A stretch of DNA of 64,000 nt from Pedobacter frigiditerrae (GCF_032678705.1 NZ_JAVTSS010000001.1:1-64000); one strand, 5' to 3'. Counted from the stretch's first letter, positions 9,002 through 19,142 are shown. Notes: a model not told the origin generated them from the letters alone. Numbers and translations: made by a program.

Positions 9002-10444
9002 TTGAAAAAGATACATCTATTACTGATAAAGGCATTCATTAGACCATTTTTCGTCACATTTTTTATTGTGATGTTTATTCTATTGATGTTTTTCTTGTTT
9101 AAATACATAGACGATTTAATAGGAAAAGGATTTGAATGGTACACCATTGCCGAGGTCATGATGTATGCCTCAGCATCAAACGTATCAATGGCACTGCCCT
9201 TGGCCATACTTCTTTCCTCTATCATGACCTTTGGTAGTTTGGGCGAAAATTACGAGCTGGTAGCCATTAAATCTGCCGGAGTTTCTTTGCAAAAGGCAAT
9301 GCAGCCGCTCTTTGCGCTCATTATTTGTATTTCCATTGCCTCTTTTTTGTTTTCAGATTACATGTTGCCCAAGGCCAATTTGAAATATGGTTCCCTACTT
9401 TTTGACATGCGTAATAAAAAGCTTTCGTTTTTAATTAAACCAGGGGTTTTTAATAATAGTATCACAAATTACGGAATGAGGATAGAGCGAAAAGGCGAAG
9501 GTGCTGTAGATTCCTTATATGGTATTTTAATTTACGACCACTCTGGTGGTAACGGCATATCAAAAATCGTGATGGCCGAAAAAGGCAAGATGTCTAAAAC
9601 TAAAGATGGCAAGTTTTTAATCTTACAACTCTTCAATGGAGTTAGATATGAGGAGTCTAACGGAAGCGGTAGTAATTCATTTAATCCAAGGCAGGCTTTT
9701 ACCCGAATGCGATTTAAGCAAACAGAAGTTAAGCTAGATTTTTCCAGCTTTGGCAATGGCTTAGATCGTACAGACGAAAATAGTTTCATGAACAACGCTC
9801 AGATGCTAAATCGAAAAGGGCTTACAAAAAGAAGAGACTCGCTAACAAAAAGTTTAGATACCTTAAATAAAGTAACCAAAATTAATACTAGTTCTTATTA
9901 TAAACAGAATAACTACTTAAAAGGCTATACAAAAGTTAAAGCCAAACCTGTAGTTATTAATGGATCTGTTTTAAATGTACTACAAAAAACAAATCGTGTA
10001 CAAGCTTTACAAAATGCCTTCGATCAATCTGAAACCATTAAACAAACACTTAATAATAGGTTGTTAGATTACGATTTTAAGGTGAAGGAAATAATTAAAG
10101 CCAAAATAGAATACCAAAGAAAATATACGCTAGCCATATCTTGTTTGCTGCTTTTCTTTATTGGGGCACCACTAGGAGCTATCATTAGAAAAGGTGGTTT
10201 AGGCTTGCCTGTGGTAATTGCAATTGTGTTCTTCTTAATTTATCACATTATCTCTACCGTAGCAGAAAAATCTGCCAAGGAAGGTTCGTTAGACCCAACC
10301 TTTGGTATGTGGACAGCCATTGTTATCCTCACCCCATTGGGAGTATTCTTAACCTATAAAGCAACCGTAGATTCTGCCTTGTTTGATGTAGATTACTACA
10401 AACAACTAATAGTTGGTTTGTTTAAGCGTAAAAAGAAGGATTAG
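9002..10444 (+). CDS. LptF/LptG-family permease for LPS export
   Basis: 480 residues. One N-terminal helix (about 15-35), two more near 60-120, a large periplasmic region from about 130 to 370, and three C-terminal helices (about 375-450): the YjgP/YjgQ layout. The family forms the membrane part of the LptB2FG transporter that lifts LPS from the inner membrane. The periplasmic domain carries a Lys/Ser/Thr-rich stretch near residues 270-320. F and G paralogues cannot be told apart without alignment. The start is TTG at 9002, chosen because MKKIHLLLIKAFIRPF is the expected N-terminus; the next in-frame ATG falls inside the first helix. Confidence 0.88.
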   Translation: MKKIHLLLIKAFIRPFFVTFFIVMFILLMFFLFKYIDDLIGKGFEWYTIAEVMMYASASNVSMALPLAILLSSIMTFGSLGENYELVAIKSAGVSLQKAMQPLFALIICISIASFLFSDYMLPKANLKYGSLLFDMRNKKLSFLIKPGVFNNSITNYGMRIERKGEGAVDSLYGILIYDHSGGNGISKIVMAEKGKMSKTKDGKFLILQLFNGVRYEESNGSGSNSFNPRQAFTRMRFKQTEVKLDFSSFGNGLDRTDENSFMNNAQMLNRKGLTKRRDSLTKSLDTLNKVTKINTSSYYKQNNYLKGYTKVKAKPVVINGSVLNVLQKTNRVQALQNAFDQSETIKQTLNNRLLDYDFKVKEIIKAKIEYQRKYTLAISCLLLFFIGAPLGAIIRKGGLGLPVVIAIVFFLIYHIISTVAEKSAKEGSLDPTFGMWTAIVILTPLGVFLTYKATVDSALFDVDYYKQLIVGLFKRKKKD

Positions 10445-10473
10445 AAAAAGAAGGGTCTGCATTCCATTGCACT

Positions 10474-10564
10474 TGTAGTCCCGCTTTTCGTTCCAATCTT
10501 TTACCCAAAATCCCCTAAAGGGGAGGGTAAAAGTATTTCCACGGCAATCGGGTTTATTTAACAA
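10474..10564 (+). repeat. Shell repeat copy B with CCCCTAAAGGGG core
   Basis: Left shell TGTAGTCCCGC...CAATCTTTTACCC; core CCCCTAAAGGGG; right shell GGGTAAAAGTATTTCC...ATCGGGTTTATTTAAC. Same core class as copy A, 4.2 kb away. Confidence 0.8.
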
Positions 10565-10680
10565 AGGCAGTAGTTCTTGGGCCATATTCATCGGACAACT
10601 AAGCGGTTAATGGGAATGCGCTGGCGAACTTCGTAGATCTGTGGGCAAGCTAACTTTCCTATAAAAAACAAGCTATTGTT

Positions 10681-10740
10681 AAATAAACCTGATTGAATGG
10701 ATGCCATTTTTCATGGCAAGGAAGAAAAGCGGGGCTGAAG
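10681..10740 (-). repeat. Shell repeat copy B', inverted, with TGCCAT core
   Basis: On the minus strand it reads CAGCCCCGCTTTTCTTCC, a core hairpin TGCCAT-GAAAA-ATGGCA, then a right end with ATCAGGTTTATTT. It lies opposite copy B, so the pair is an inverted repeat about 120 bases apart. Confidence 0.6.
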
Positions 10741-10841
10741 CAACCGATTGTTTACGCCCTTTCATTTTCTAAATAAATTTTTGCTCTTTATTCCTTACTT
10801 ATCAATGATATTTTATGCCAAATTATTGTCGGCAAAGGTTG

Positions 10842-10849
10842 TAACTTTG
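10842..10849 (+). promoter_or_regulatory. -7 element TAACTTTG upstream of ribBA
   Basis: Exact TAnnTTTG match 47 bases before the ribBA ATG, inside a possible GTCGG...CCGAC stem. No clear TTTG at -33. Confidence 0.35.
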
Positions 10850-10896
10850 TACCGACTAATAATAAGGTAATCTTAGCCTTATTTACCAAATACAAA

Positions 10897-12105
10897 ATGG
10901 AAATTAAATTAAATACAATAGAGGAAGCTTTAGAAGAGATAAAAGCTGGTAAAATAATTATTGTAGTAGATGATGAAGATCGCGAAAATGAGGGTGATTT
11001 TATTACCGCTGCAAGAAACGTAACGCCAGAAGTAATTAATTTCATGTCTAAGTATGGCAGAGGTTTAATCTGCGCACCGCTGATAGAAGATTTATGCATC
11101 GATTTAAAGCTCGATTTAATGGTGCAAAATAATACCGTTCTCCACCAAACTCCTTTTACCGTTTCAGTAGATTTAATTGGACAGGGTTGCACAACAGGAA
11201 TATCTACACATGATAGAGCGAAAACTGTACAAGCATTAATTAATCCAGATACTAAACCAGAAGATTTAGGAAGGCCAGGGCATATTTTCCCGTTAAAGGC
11301 AAAACGAGAAGGCGTGTTGCGCAGAACTGGACATACTGAAGCAACTATAGATATTGCTCGTTTGGCAGGTTTTGAGCCAGCAGGTGTATTGGTAGAGATC
11401 ATGAATGATGATGGAACTATGGCTCGTTTGCCAGAGTTAATGGTTATTGCAGAACAACACCAGCTTAAAATAATTTCAATTAAAGATTTAATTGCTTACC
11501 GTTTAGCGGCAGAGAGTTTAATTAGACAGGAAGTTGCAGTTAACTTGCCAACACAATGGGGCGATTTTAAAATGACAGCCTATACTCAATTGAGCAACGG
11601 TGCTACTCATTTGGCCATCACCAAAGGCGAATGGAAAGAAGGTGAGCCAATTTTAGCTAGGATACATAGTTCATGTGTTACTGGAGATATTTTTGGCTCT
11701 TGCCGTTGCGATTGTGGACCGCAATTACACAAGGCACTTCAAATGTTAGAGCAAGAAGGAAAAGGTATTGTGGTTTACATGAACCAAGAGGGTAGAGGTA
11801 TTGGTTTAGTAAATAAGCTTCGCTCATATAACTTGCAGGATGCTGGTTACGATACTGTAGAGGCAAATATAGAATTGGGCTTCAAAGGCGACGAACGTGA
11901 TTACGGTGTTGGTGCGCAGATTTTAAGAGCACAAGGCGTTACTAAAATGAGGTTAATGTCTAACAATCCAACAAAGAGAGCTGGTTTAATCGGCTATGGT
12001 TTAGAGATTGTAGAGAATATTCCCATTGAAATAGAAAGCAATAAACATAATGAGTCTTATTTAATTACCAAGCGTGATAAAATGGGACATCAAATTATGA
12101 AGTAA
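10897..12105 (+). CDS. ribBA: Bifunctional DHBP synthase / GTP cyclohydrolase II
   Basis: 402 residues joining the two entry enzymes of riboflavin synthesis. Residues 1-200 are 3,4-dihydroxy-2-butanone 4-phosphate synthase, with the acidic substrate loop [13 protein letters not shown], and [11 protein letters not shown] further on. Residues about 205-402 are GTP cyclohydrolase II, with the zinc site [17 protein letters not shown] (three Cys) and NQEGRGIGL. Both active sites look intact. ribF, which completes the FMN/FAD route, lies at 36617 in this window. Start: ATG in good frame with the family N-terminus; a -7-like element lies 47 bases upstream. Confidence 0.97.
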   Translation: MEIKLNTIEEALEEIKAGKIIIVVDDEDRENEGDFITAARNVTPEVINFMSKYGRGLICAPLIEDLCIDLKLDLMVQNNTVLHQTPFTVSVDLIGQGCTTGISTHDRAKTVQALINPDTKPEDLGRPGHIFPLKAKREGVLRRTGHTEATIDIARLAGFEPAGVLVEIMNDDGTMARLPELMVIAEQHQLKIISIKDLIAYRLAAESLIRQEVAVNLPTQWGDFKMTAYTQLSNGATHLAITKGEWKEGEPILARIHSSCVTGDIFGSCRCDCGPQLHKALQMLEQEGKGIVVYMNQEGRGIGLVNKLRSYNLQDAGYDTVEANIELGFKGDERDYGVGAQILRAQGVTKMRLMSNNPTKRAGLIGYGLEIVENIPIEIESNKHNESYLITKRDKMGHQIMK

Positions 12106-12111
12106 TATTTT

Positions 12112-12192
12112 GTCTGGATTAGGATTTTTAGGATGATAAGATTTTAGGATTTGAATCCTTCCATCCATAATCCTAAAAATCCTAATCCAGAC
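12112..12192. repeat. Long inverted repeat with 23-bp perfect arms after ribBA
   Basis: Arms at 12112-12134 and 12170-12192 are exact reverse complements, beginning GTCTGGATTAGG. The loop holds a second small hairpin AGGATT-TG-AATCCT. A related half copy, AATCCTGATCCAGAC-like, lies at about 12250-12273 and overlaps the stop codon of the convergent TamB-like gene. It may terminate transcription from both sides, but there is no T run. Confidence 0.8.
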
Positions 12193-12272
12193 TATTTTAG
12201 ATTATTCCATTAATTTATTTGGGATTGGCAAATGATCTTGTCATCCTTTAATCCTGTAAATCCTGATCCAGA

Positions 12273-15200
12273 CTACCTCCTTGGATTATTCTTTTTACTC
12301 TCATTCAAGATAGCTTCCTTATTCACTTTTTCCTTTTTTTCAGCTTCTTTTTTCTTCTGCTCTCTTCTATATTTTCCAGTTATTTTCTGAATGAACTCAC
12401 CAAAAGTGTCAAATTGTTGGGTATAGATTAATCCCAATGAAGTTACATTTGCGTTGGCGCTAACGCCTGGATTTTGGAAAATACTTTGTTGTGTAGGGGG
12501 TTTGTTAGCTAATTTGCCTACTAAGGTTCCATCCTTTTTAATCAGCGCTAAAATCTCTACTTCTCTACCTACATTGTTAGAAAAACCTAACGAATAATCT
12601 GTAGAGCTTTTATTTCTGTCTACTATACCTGCATTGATTACAATTCTATCGTTAAGCAGTTTGAATGTCGCACTTGCTTCATTAGTAGATTGAATATTGA
12701 TGTCGACAAAGTTGAGGTTTAGTGAAGAAAGTACATTGTTAATTTGGTTAAAAATCAGCTCTGTTGCAGTGCTTGTCCCTACAGAACCCAATTGCTGACC
12801 TAAATTCTCTTTACCGGTGCCAGGGGCAAACCTTCTTTGGATAATTAGACTTAAAGCTTGAGTATTTAAGTTATTACCATCGTTAAAATAAGATTGAAAC
12901 TCTTCTTTTTTAGCTGGATTGGCAGGAAAGAAAATGTCCAATTTAATATCTGGTTGTAAAAGCAAACCTGTTAAACCCATTTCAACTTCGGTTTGTACCC
13001 TTTCATCAGATGCTGATGATTGGTCTCTATTGGCTGCCGTATATAAGTCGGCAGTGCTAGCTCTTAGCGCATAGATAGCTTTCAGGTTTATTTGCGCAGT
13101 CGTTGGATTTCCTGTCCATCTAATCGTTCCGCCTTGTCTAATCTCCAAACGTTTATTAATTACCTCTTGAGCCGTGAAATCGAAAATACCTGTTTCGATG
13201 ATATAATCACCTTTCATCTCAAAATCGCCACCACTGTTAATGTTTAACTCTAGTTCTGCATTTCCTTTTCCACTTAGTTTTCCTAAAATGGTATAGATGT
13301 TTGCGGTGCTATTAGGGTCAACCCTTAGCTTGAAGTTCATTTTTAGGCCATCAAAACTAGTCTTCTTTTTAACAACTTGGGCGGTATCCTTACTTACAAA
13401 ATTGATAAAATCTCTATCAGATACTGTTTCAGAACTATTTAAAGGCAAATTAAATACAGTACCCTTTTCTGTTTTAGCATCTATTTCAATTAGCATATTG
13501 TTGGTAGGGCCTTGAAAAGAGAAATTACCAGTTGCGTAAGCCTTACCATAATAGATAGAATTGTCTTTAGATGTCGTGTTTAACGCCATAAAGTTAGTGG
13601 CGGTTAGCTTAACATTTATAGTAGGATCATCTATGTTATTTAAATCTACAGTTCCATTAGCCGTTGCCTTATTCCCATCCACATCTTCCAACACTAGGTC
13701 ATCAATGGCTATTACGCTATTCTCAACAGTTACTCGATCATTTAGTGTGTAAGCAGTCTTTAAGTAATTAACAGTTAACTCTCCCTTGTTAAAGGAAACT
13801 TCACCATTAATTCCAGGCTTTTCAAATTTACCCTTAACAGTTAAATCTGCAGATATATTACCCTTCAAGTTGGAAACTAGTTTCTTAACAAATGGTTCTA
13901 AAATGGTCAATTTAGTGTCATCCATTTTAACGTTAAGATCAATAGATTTTTCCTTTAAATCTAAACCACCAGTTATTTTGAAGGTTTCTTTACCATCGGC
14001 CAATATTTGGGTATAAATATTAGCAACATTCCTAGTTTGGTCATAAGATGATGTATCTGTTAAACTGCCAATATAAATGTTGTTTAGCGTTAAAGAGTCA
14101 ATCCTTAAGCTGTCTGATATTTTTGGAGATTGCATTACATCGTACAACCTGGTTTTACCATTTATATTTCCAGAAAGTGTTACACCTAGCGTCTTAACGA
14201 ATGGGTTTAATGTTTTGAGGCTAAAGTTTTCAAATCCAACAACCAATAAATCCTTAGGGTCATTTGATAAAATCCCATCAACTTTTACCAACTGTTTGTT
14301 GTTGCTCAAGGAGAAGTTATTGATTTCGGTTTTGCCATTGTTAAAGTTGATACGAACCTTCTCTTGTATGCTCCAATCTTCGCTGTTTATTTTTAAGTTG
14401 GAAGGAAGTATACTGATTTTTGCCGTAGTATCAGATGCAAATTCCACAAGGCCGTTTAAGTCCAGCTGGTTGGCATCATCAGCATTTGATAGTTTAACGT
14501 TTAAAGAAAGACTATCATTTCTTAATACATTGGTTAAGTTGACGTTCTTTATAAACAAGCTGTCATTAAGGTCTACCCTGTCTGCTGTAATAATGGCTTG
14601 CAATTGCTTGTCAGTTGTATTCTCGTCTATAATGATGTTGTTGGCGATGATTCCTTTATAAGTTAACTTGTTTATAAAACCATTCAAAGTTGCCTTATTA
14701 TTTCTCGAGTCAAAAGAGCCCACCAAAATTGCTTGGTCATCTAGTTCTAAACCAGGCACCAAAAGTTCTGCAATAGGTTCGAACCGTTTTATTTTTAAGT
14801 TGAAATCAAATATTTGCGTCTTGTAATTTACGATATCTGCTTTTAGGGAAGGAATATAGGTTTTAGCAATCGCTTTGTAGTAAGATACGATGGTGTTTAA
14901 GTCGTATTGCCCTTTTATACTCGCATCGAAAATATCCGATTTTATGGTTAAACTTCGGTCGATACCTAGTCCATTGGCGGTAAGTTGAACCGAATCGATG
15001 TTGTAAATCCCTTTTTTATTATTGAGTGTTATTTTTTGGATGGAAAGATTTCCTTGGATATTATCTAAGTTATCTCCAGAGAAGTTGGTGCTAAATTCAG
15101 CATCAACCATTAAGGAATCTTTGTAAAGTTTTAGTTTTTTCAGCTTTGCTTTTTTAATGCTTGCCTTAAAGTTAAATACAGGGAGTGTTGGATTTAAGTT

Positions 15201-16676
15201 AACGCCACCATCAAAAGCCAGTTGTACATTTTTATCATTAATGCTTAGGTTTCCATCAAAATATTTTTTGTCGAATGTCCCATTGATTTTAACATTTTGA
15301 TACCTATAACCATTAAAATCTATGTAAGATACATTTCCTTTTAACTCCTCTGTCAATGATTTAACTTCAATTCCCTTTCCTTTAACGTATAGTTCAGAAG
15401 TTATTCTTCCTAAGGTTTTTTCATTCAATAGTTCGCCCAGGTTAAAGTCGTAAGTTTTAACATTTCCAGTATAAGAAGGAATTCCATTCTTATCAATCTT
15501 CATGTTCACATCAGACTTAAACCTGCCAAGCTTAGTTTTAAATTCGCCATAGGCGATAAAATCATTCTGGAAACCAGAGAAAGTTCCATTAAAGTTTACG
15601 TTCCCAAATTTGTTTACAATTATTGGAATCGATTTTATTTTCTTTCCTGCTATGTCCGTTAAAATTTCATCTAAATCCTTTTTATTGGTGCCAGCCATCT
15701 CAATCTTCATGTCCATAAAGGTTTGTTCGAAATCTGGCAGCCCTTTCAAGGTAAAGTCACCTTTAATGTAAGTTGCTTTTCCAGCCTTGATAGATAGTTT
15801 TTTCGCTTTTAAATCCCTAACGTAGCCTGTGATTTTACCATCAATATCAATGTCTAATTTCATCTTTTTTAATTCAGGCGTGAAATAGGCAATATCTGAT
15901 GAAGCAATGTGACTATCCTTAAAGTTCGCGTTCATTCTAACTTTGTCTACGAAGTTGTTGAAATCCCTAAATCGCTCAAACTTCATTTGAAAATAGTTTG
16001 TTAGCTTGGTTTTGTTGGTAACCAACATTAAGTTTTGTAGCTCAATAGCATTGGTGTCTATTGATGCTAGCGTGCTAAGGTTTTTTAAGTTGAAACCGCT
16101 TTTTTCCTTAAATGTTAGGTTTTTAATGTTGGCTTGAATTACGTGTTCCCTAGTATTTAAACCCTCAAAAATCCCATTCAACTTCGTTAAGCTGATATCG
16201 TCAAAATTTATCCCATTGATAATGGTGTCTTTCTTTAAGTTTTTGTATTTAAAGGCAATGTTGTTTAATATGATTCTATCAAACAGAAACTGAAATTTTT
16301 TTCTTTTAGGTCTATTTCTTGGGGCCGGGCTGTCAAAATAATCTATAATGAAATCTAAATTTGAAGAACCATCTTTATGGTCTTTTAAAAAAAAGGAACC
16401 ATTGTTAATTTGTACCGTATTTACATCAAGTATTCTCTCTTTTAAGGATAGCTTGTTCAAATCAACCAAAAATTTAGGGAAATTGGCGAGTGTATCTTTC
16501 TGTTGGTCTAAAACAACTAGATTTTCTAGCACTACAGATTTAAATGGTTTAACATATAAACCACCAATAGTTATGGTCGTTTTTAATTCTTTAGATAAAT
16601 AAGCAGCTGCTTTTTTTGCCACATAAGTCTGCACTGGCTTAAACTGGAGTGAAAATGTGATTATAGCAAGCAACAA
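12273..16676 (-). CDS. TamB-like (DUF490) inner-membrane/periplasmic protein
   Basis: At least 1467 residues. An N-terminal anchor is followed by very long beta-strand repeats and a C-terminal DUF490/TamB domain (about 1050-1450, with GNAELELNINSGGDFEMKGDY and FIQRRF-like segments) and a charged Lys/Glu tail. TamB-type proteins form a hydrophobic groove across the periplasm, linked to outer-membrane protein assembly and lipid transport. The first usable start is a TTG at 16674-16676, but the frame stays open to 16742 and the extra codons read KKLLKILLWVVASIILL, a better anchor helix; ATT at 16722-16724 is a possible initiator. The true N-terminus is therefore probably about 16 residues longer. 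Diverges from tsaD. Confidence 0.88.
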   Translation of the reverse strand: MLLAIITFSLQFKPVQTYVAKKAAAYLSKELKTTITIGGLYVKPFKSVVLENLVVLDQQKDTLANFPKFLVDLNKLSLKERILDVNTVQINNGSFFLKDHKDGSSNLDFIIDYFDSPAPRNRPKRKKFQFLFDRIILNNIAFKYKNLKKDTIINGINFDDISLTKLNGIFEGLNTREHVIQANIKNLTFKEKSGFNLKNLSTLASIDTNAIELQNLMLVTNKTKLTNYFQMKFERFRDFNNFVDKVRMNANFKDSHIASSDIAYFTPELKKMKLDIDIDGKITGYVRDLKAKKLSIKAGKATYIKGDFTLKGLPDFEQTFMDMKIEMAGTNKKDLDEILTDIAGKKIKSIPIIVNKFGNVNFNGTFSGFQNDFIAYGEFKTKLGRFKSDVNMKIDKNGIPSYTGNVKTYDFNLGELLNEKTLGRITSELYVKGKGIEVKSLTEELKGNVSYIDFNGYRYQNVKINGTFDKKYFDGNLSINDKNVQLAFDGGVNLNPTLPVFNFKASIKKAKLKKLKLYKDSLMVDAEFSTNFSGDNLDNIQGNLSIQKITLNNKKGIYNIDSVQLTANGLGIDRSLTIKSDIFDASIKGQYDLNTIVSYYKAIAKTYIPSLKADIVNYKTQIFDFNLKIKRFEPIAELLVPGLELDDQAILVGSFDSRNNKATLNGFINKLTYKGIIANNIIIDENTTDKQLQAIITADRVDLNDSLFIKNVNLTNVLRNDSLSLNVKLSNADDANQLDLNGLVEFASDTTAKISILPSNLKINSEDWSIQEKVRINFNNGKTEINNFSLSNNKQLVKVDGILSNDPKDLLVVGFENFSLKTLNPFVKTLGVTLSGNINGKTRLYDVMQSPKISDSLRIDSLTLNNIYIGSLTDTSSYDQTRNVANIYTQILADGKETFKITGGLDLKEKSIDLNVKMDDTKLTILEPFVKKLVSNLKGNISADLTVKGKFEKPGINGEVSFNKGELTVNYLKTAYTLNDRVTVENSVIAIDDLVLEDVDGNKATANGTVDLNNIDDPTINVKLTATNFMALNTTSKDNSIYYGKAYATGNFSFQGPTNNMLIEIDAKTEKGTVFNLPLNSSETVSDRDFINFVSKDTAQVVKKKTSFDGLKMNFKLRVDPNSTANIYTILGKLSGKGNAELELNINSGGDFEMKGDYIIETGIFDFTAQEVINKRLEIRQGGTIRWTGNPTTAQINLKAIYALRASTADLYTAANRDQSSASDERVQTEVEMGLTGLLLQPDIKLDIFFPANPAKKEEFQSYFNDGNNLNTQALSLIIQRRFAPGTGKENLGQQLGSVGTSTATELIFNQINNVLSSLNLNFVDINIQSTNEASATFKLLNDRIVINAGIVDRNKSSTDYSLGFSNNVGREVEILALIKKDGTLVGKLANKPPTQQSIFQNPGVSANANVTSLGLIYTQQFDTFGEFIQKITGKYRREQKKKEAEKKEKVNKEAILNESKKNNPRR

Positions 16677-16750
16677 TATAATTGATGCAACAACCCAAAG
16701 CAGTATTTTTAATAGTTTTTTAATAGTTTTGTAGCTTAATAATTATAAAC

Positions 16751-17752
16751 GTGCCTGTCATACTTGCTATCGAATCATCATGTGATGAAACTTCTGTTGC
16801 TATTTGTAACAACGGCAAAATTACTGCCAATGTTATTGCAAACCAAACAATTCATGAAAATTATGGGGGTGTAATACCAGAATTAGCATCAAGGGTTCAT
16901 CAACAAAATATAGTGCCTGCTGTTCAGCAAGCTTTGGCAATTGCTAAAGTTAGCAAAAATGAGCTAAACGCAGTTGCATTTACTCGTGGTCCTGGGTTAT
17001 TGGGTGCATTATTGGTAGGCGTGTCTTTTGCTAAATCTTTTGCACTTGCACTAGATTTGCCATTAATTGCTGTTAACCACATGCAGGCTCATATTCTGGC
17101 GCATTTTATTGATGAGCCAACACCTAATTTTCCATTTTTATGCCTTACAGTTTCTGGTGGTCACACCCAAATTGTATTGGTTAAAGATTACTTTGATATG
17201 GAGATAGTTGGTGAAACATTAGATGATGCGGCAGGAGAGGCATTCGATAAGACAGCTAAAATCTTACATCTTCCTTATCCTGGGGGACCTCTAATTGATA
17301 AATATGCACAACAGGGAAACCCTTTTGCATTTAAATTTCCTGAACCACAAATACAAGGATTGAATTATAGTTTTAGTGGTTTTAAAACTGCAATTTTGTA
17401 CTTTATAAGAGACAAGCAAAAAGAAAACCCGCAATTTATTGAGCAAAATTTAAATGATATTTGTGCGTCTGTTCAATATAGCATCGTTAATATTTTATTA
17501 AACAAGCTCAAAAAAGCAGCCAAGCAATATGATATTAAAGAAATTGCAATTGCTGGTGGAGTTTCTGCTAACTCTGGGTTAAGAAATTCGTTACTGGCAA
17601 TGGAAGAAAGTTTAGGTTGGAAGGTGTATATTCCAGCTTTTCAATATTGTACTGATAATGCGGGTATGATTGCCATTGCAGGTTATCAGAAGTTTTTAGC
17701 AGGAGAATTTGTAGGGCAAGATGTTTCGCCAATGGCGAGAATGAATTTTTAA
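16751..17752 (+). CDS. tsaD: tRNA N6-threonylcarbamoyladenosine synthase subunit TsaD
   Basis: 333 residues, the usual length. It transfers the threonylcarbamoyl group to A37 of ANN-decoding tRNAs together with TsaB/TsaE. The ASKHA fold is evident: VILAIESSCDETSVAI at the N-terminus, the metal-binding pair His110 and His114 in NHMQAH, SGGHTQIV, and GGVSANSGLR near the C-terminus. The start is GTG at 16751; no ATG is available upstream. The gap to the divergent TamB-like gene is short (74 bases or less). A 71-residue membrane protein gene follows after 11 bases. Confidence 0.97.
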   Translation: MPVILAIESSCDETSVAICNNGKITANVIANQTIHENYGGVIPELASRVHQQNIVPAVQQALAIAKVSKNELNAVAFTRGPGLLGALLVGVSFAKSFALALDLPLIAVNHMQAHILAHFIDEPTPNFPFLCLTVSGGHTQIVLVKDYFDMEIVGETLDDAAGEAFDKTAKILHLPYPGGPLIDKYAQQGNPFAFKFPEPQIQGLNYSFSGFKTAILYFIRDKQKENPQFIEQNLNDICASVQYSIVNILLNKLKKAAKQYDIKEIAIAGGVSANSGLRNSLLAMEESLGWKVYIPAFQYCTDNAGMIAIAGYQKFLAGEFVGQDVSPMARMNF

Positions 17753-17763
17753 ATTATAGTATT

Positions 17764-17979
17764 ATGGGAGCAAATAGTTTTATATTTTTCGGGTTGTTAT
17801 TAATTCCGTTAATCATCTTTTTAGTATGGATGATTAAACAGGATAAAAAAAGAAATTATTTAGGATTAGTTCTTTTAGTGGTGGGGATTATTATTGCAAC
17901 TTATACCATCATCACATTAGATAAAAAATTCTTGAAGAATAATGCTGATGCAGCACCAAAATCTTCAAGTTTTAGATAA
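17764..17979 (+). CDS. Small membrane protein, unknown
   Basis: 71 residues with two hydrophobic helices (about 5-23 and 33-52) joined by a Lys/Arg-rich loop (KQDKKRN), and a hydrophilic tail. No family recognised. It is 11 bases after tsaD in the same direction, so co-transcription is likely. It ends at a bidirectional stem-loop shared with recA. Confidence 0.65.
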   Translation: MGANSFIFFGLLLIPLIIFLVWMIKQDKKRNYLGLVLLVVGIIIATYTIITLDKKFLKNNADAAPKSSSFR

Positions 17980-17986
17980 AAAAAAT

Positions 17987-18026
17987 GAGAAATCTATCAC
18001 CATTATATTTTAGCGATAGATTTCTC
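17987..18026. terminator. Bidirectional stem-loop between the small membrane gene and recA
   Basis: GAGAAATCTATC and GATAGATTTCTC form a perfect 12-bp stem around 16 bases. An A run precedes it on the plus strand (a T run for the minus strand), so it best serves recA, while it can also end the plus-strand gene 8 bases before. Confidence 0.7.
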
Positions 18027-18058
18027 TGCAATGATCTTTTATGAAATAGATGAGTTTT

Positions 18059-19081
18059 CTATATCTTCTCCTCTAATTTATCGCCTGTTACTTCAGCTCT
18101 AATTTTAGCTTCTATTTCTTCAGATAATTCTGGGTTGTCTAATAATAAAGTTTTAACAGCATCTCTTCCTTGTCCAAGTTTAGTTTCTCCATAAGAGAAC
18201 CAAGAACCAGCTTTTTTAATGATGTTAAAATCAACACCTAAATCGATAATTTCTCCAGTTTTAGAAATACCTTCTCCAAACATGATATCAAATTCAGCAA
18301 TTCTAAAAGGCGGTGCCACTTTATTTTTAACGATTTTAACTTTAACCCTATTTCCTGAAACTTCATCAGAATCTTTAATTTGAGAAGTTCTGCGGATGTC
18401 TAAACGTACAGAAGCATAAAACTTCAATGCATTACCACCGGTGGTAGTTTCTGGATTGCCGAACATCACGCCAATTTTTTCACGTAATTGGTTGATGAAA
18501 ATACAGCAGCAGCCAGTTTTTGAAATCGTACCTGTTAATTTACGTAATGCCTGACTCATTAAACGAGCTTGTAAGCCCATTCTGCTGTCACCCATTTCAC
18601 CTTCAATCTCTGCTTTTGGTACTAATGCAGCAACCGAGTCGATAACAATAACATCAATTGCGCCAGAGCGAATTAAATTATCAGCGATTTCTAAAGCTTG
18701 TTCCCCATTATCTGGTTGAGAAATTAAAAGATTATCTACATCAACCCCTAATTTTTTTGCATAACCTTTATCGAATGCATGCTCTGCATCGATAAAAGCA
18801 GCAATGCCGCCTTTTTTCTGTGCTTCTGCAATAATATGTGTAGCCAACGTCGTTTTACCAGAAGATTCTGGTCCGTATATTTCTATCACACGTCCTTTTG
18901 GAACACCGCCAATACCTAAGGCGATATCTAAACTGATTGAACCAGTAGAAATTGAGTCAATGGCTTCAACAGCTGCATCGCCTAATTTCATCACGGATCC
19001 CTTACCGTATGATTTTTCTAATTTATCTAATGTTAATTGTAGTGCTTTTAATTTTTCTGCGTTTGGATTCATGTCTTTCAT
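18059..19081 (-). CDS. recA: Recombinase RecA
   Basis: 340 residues. It forms filaments on single-stranded DNA, drives strand exchange, and promotes LexA-type self-cleavage where present. Walker A GPESSGKT at residues 70-77, Walker B region [13 protein letters not shown], and the loops [20 protein letters not shown] and [16 protein letters not shown] are all present. Length and motif order are normal. A good Bacteroidota promoter lies 60-95 bases upstream; the upstream nth gene reads the same way 100 bases away. Confidence 0.98.
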   Translation of the reverse strand: MKDMNPNAEKLKALQLTLDKLEKSYGKGSVMKLGDAAVEAIDSISTGSISLDIALGIGGVPKGRVIEIYGPESSGKTTLATHIIAEAQKKGGIAAFIDAEHAFDKGYAKKLGVDVDNLLISQPDNGEQALEIADNLIRSGAIDVIVIDSVAALVPKAEIEGEMGDSRMGLQARLMSQALRKLTGTISKTGCCCIFINQLREKIGVMFGNPETTTGGNALKFYASVRLDIRRTSQIKDSDEVSGNRVKVKIVKNKVAPPFRIAEFDIMFGEGISKTGEIIDLGVDFNIIKKAGSWFSYGETKLGQGRDAVKTLLLDNPELSEEIEAKIRAEVTGDKLEEKI

Positions 19082-19142
19082 CTCTAAATAATAAATATAT
19101 GTAGCGGCTAATAATCTAATTTTACAATGCTAATAACTTTAG

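Larger units (their letters stand above)
10445..10896. other. Non-coding spacer with two shell repeats and the ribBA leader
   Basis: Holds shell repeat B (10474-10564), an oppositely oriented copy (10681-10740), and then about 150 AT-rich bases upstream of ribBA with a -7-like element. No FMN riboswitch architecture was seen. Confidence 0.65.

Noticed and set aside
10745-10896. FMN riboswitch upstream of ribBA
   Set aside because: The expected conserved multi-stem junction sequence is absent; only an AT-rich leader with a -7 element is seen.
12273-16676. Several long plus-strand open frames opposite the TamB-like gene
   Set aside because: They are shadows: low-complexity Ser/Leu/Lys products antisense to a well-supported beta-repeat protein.
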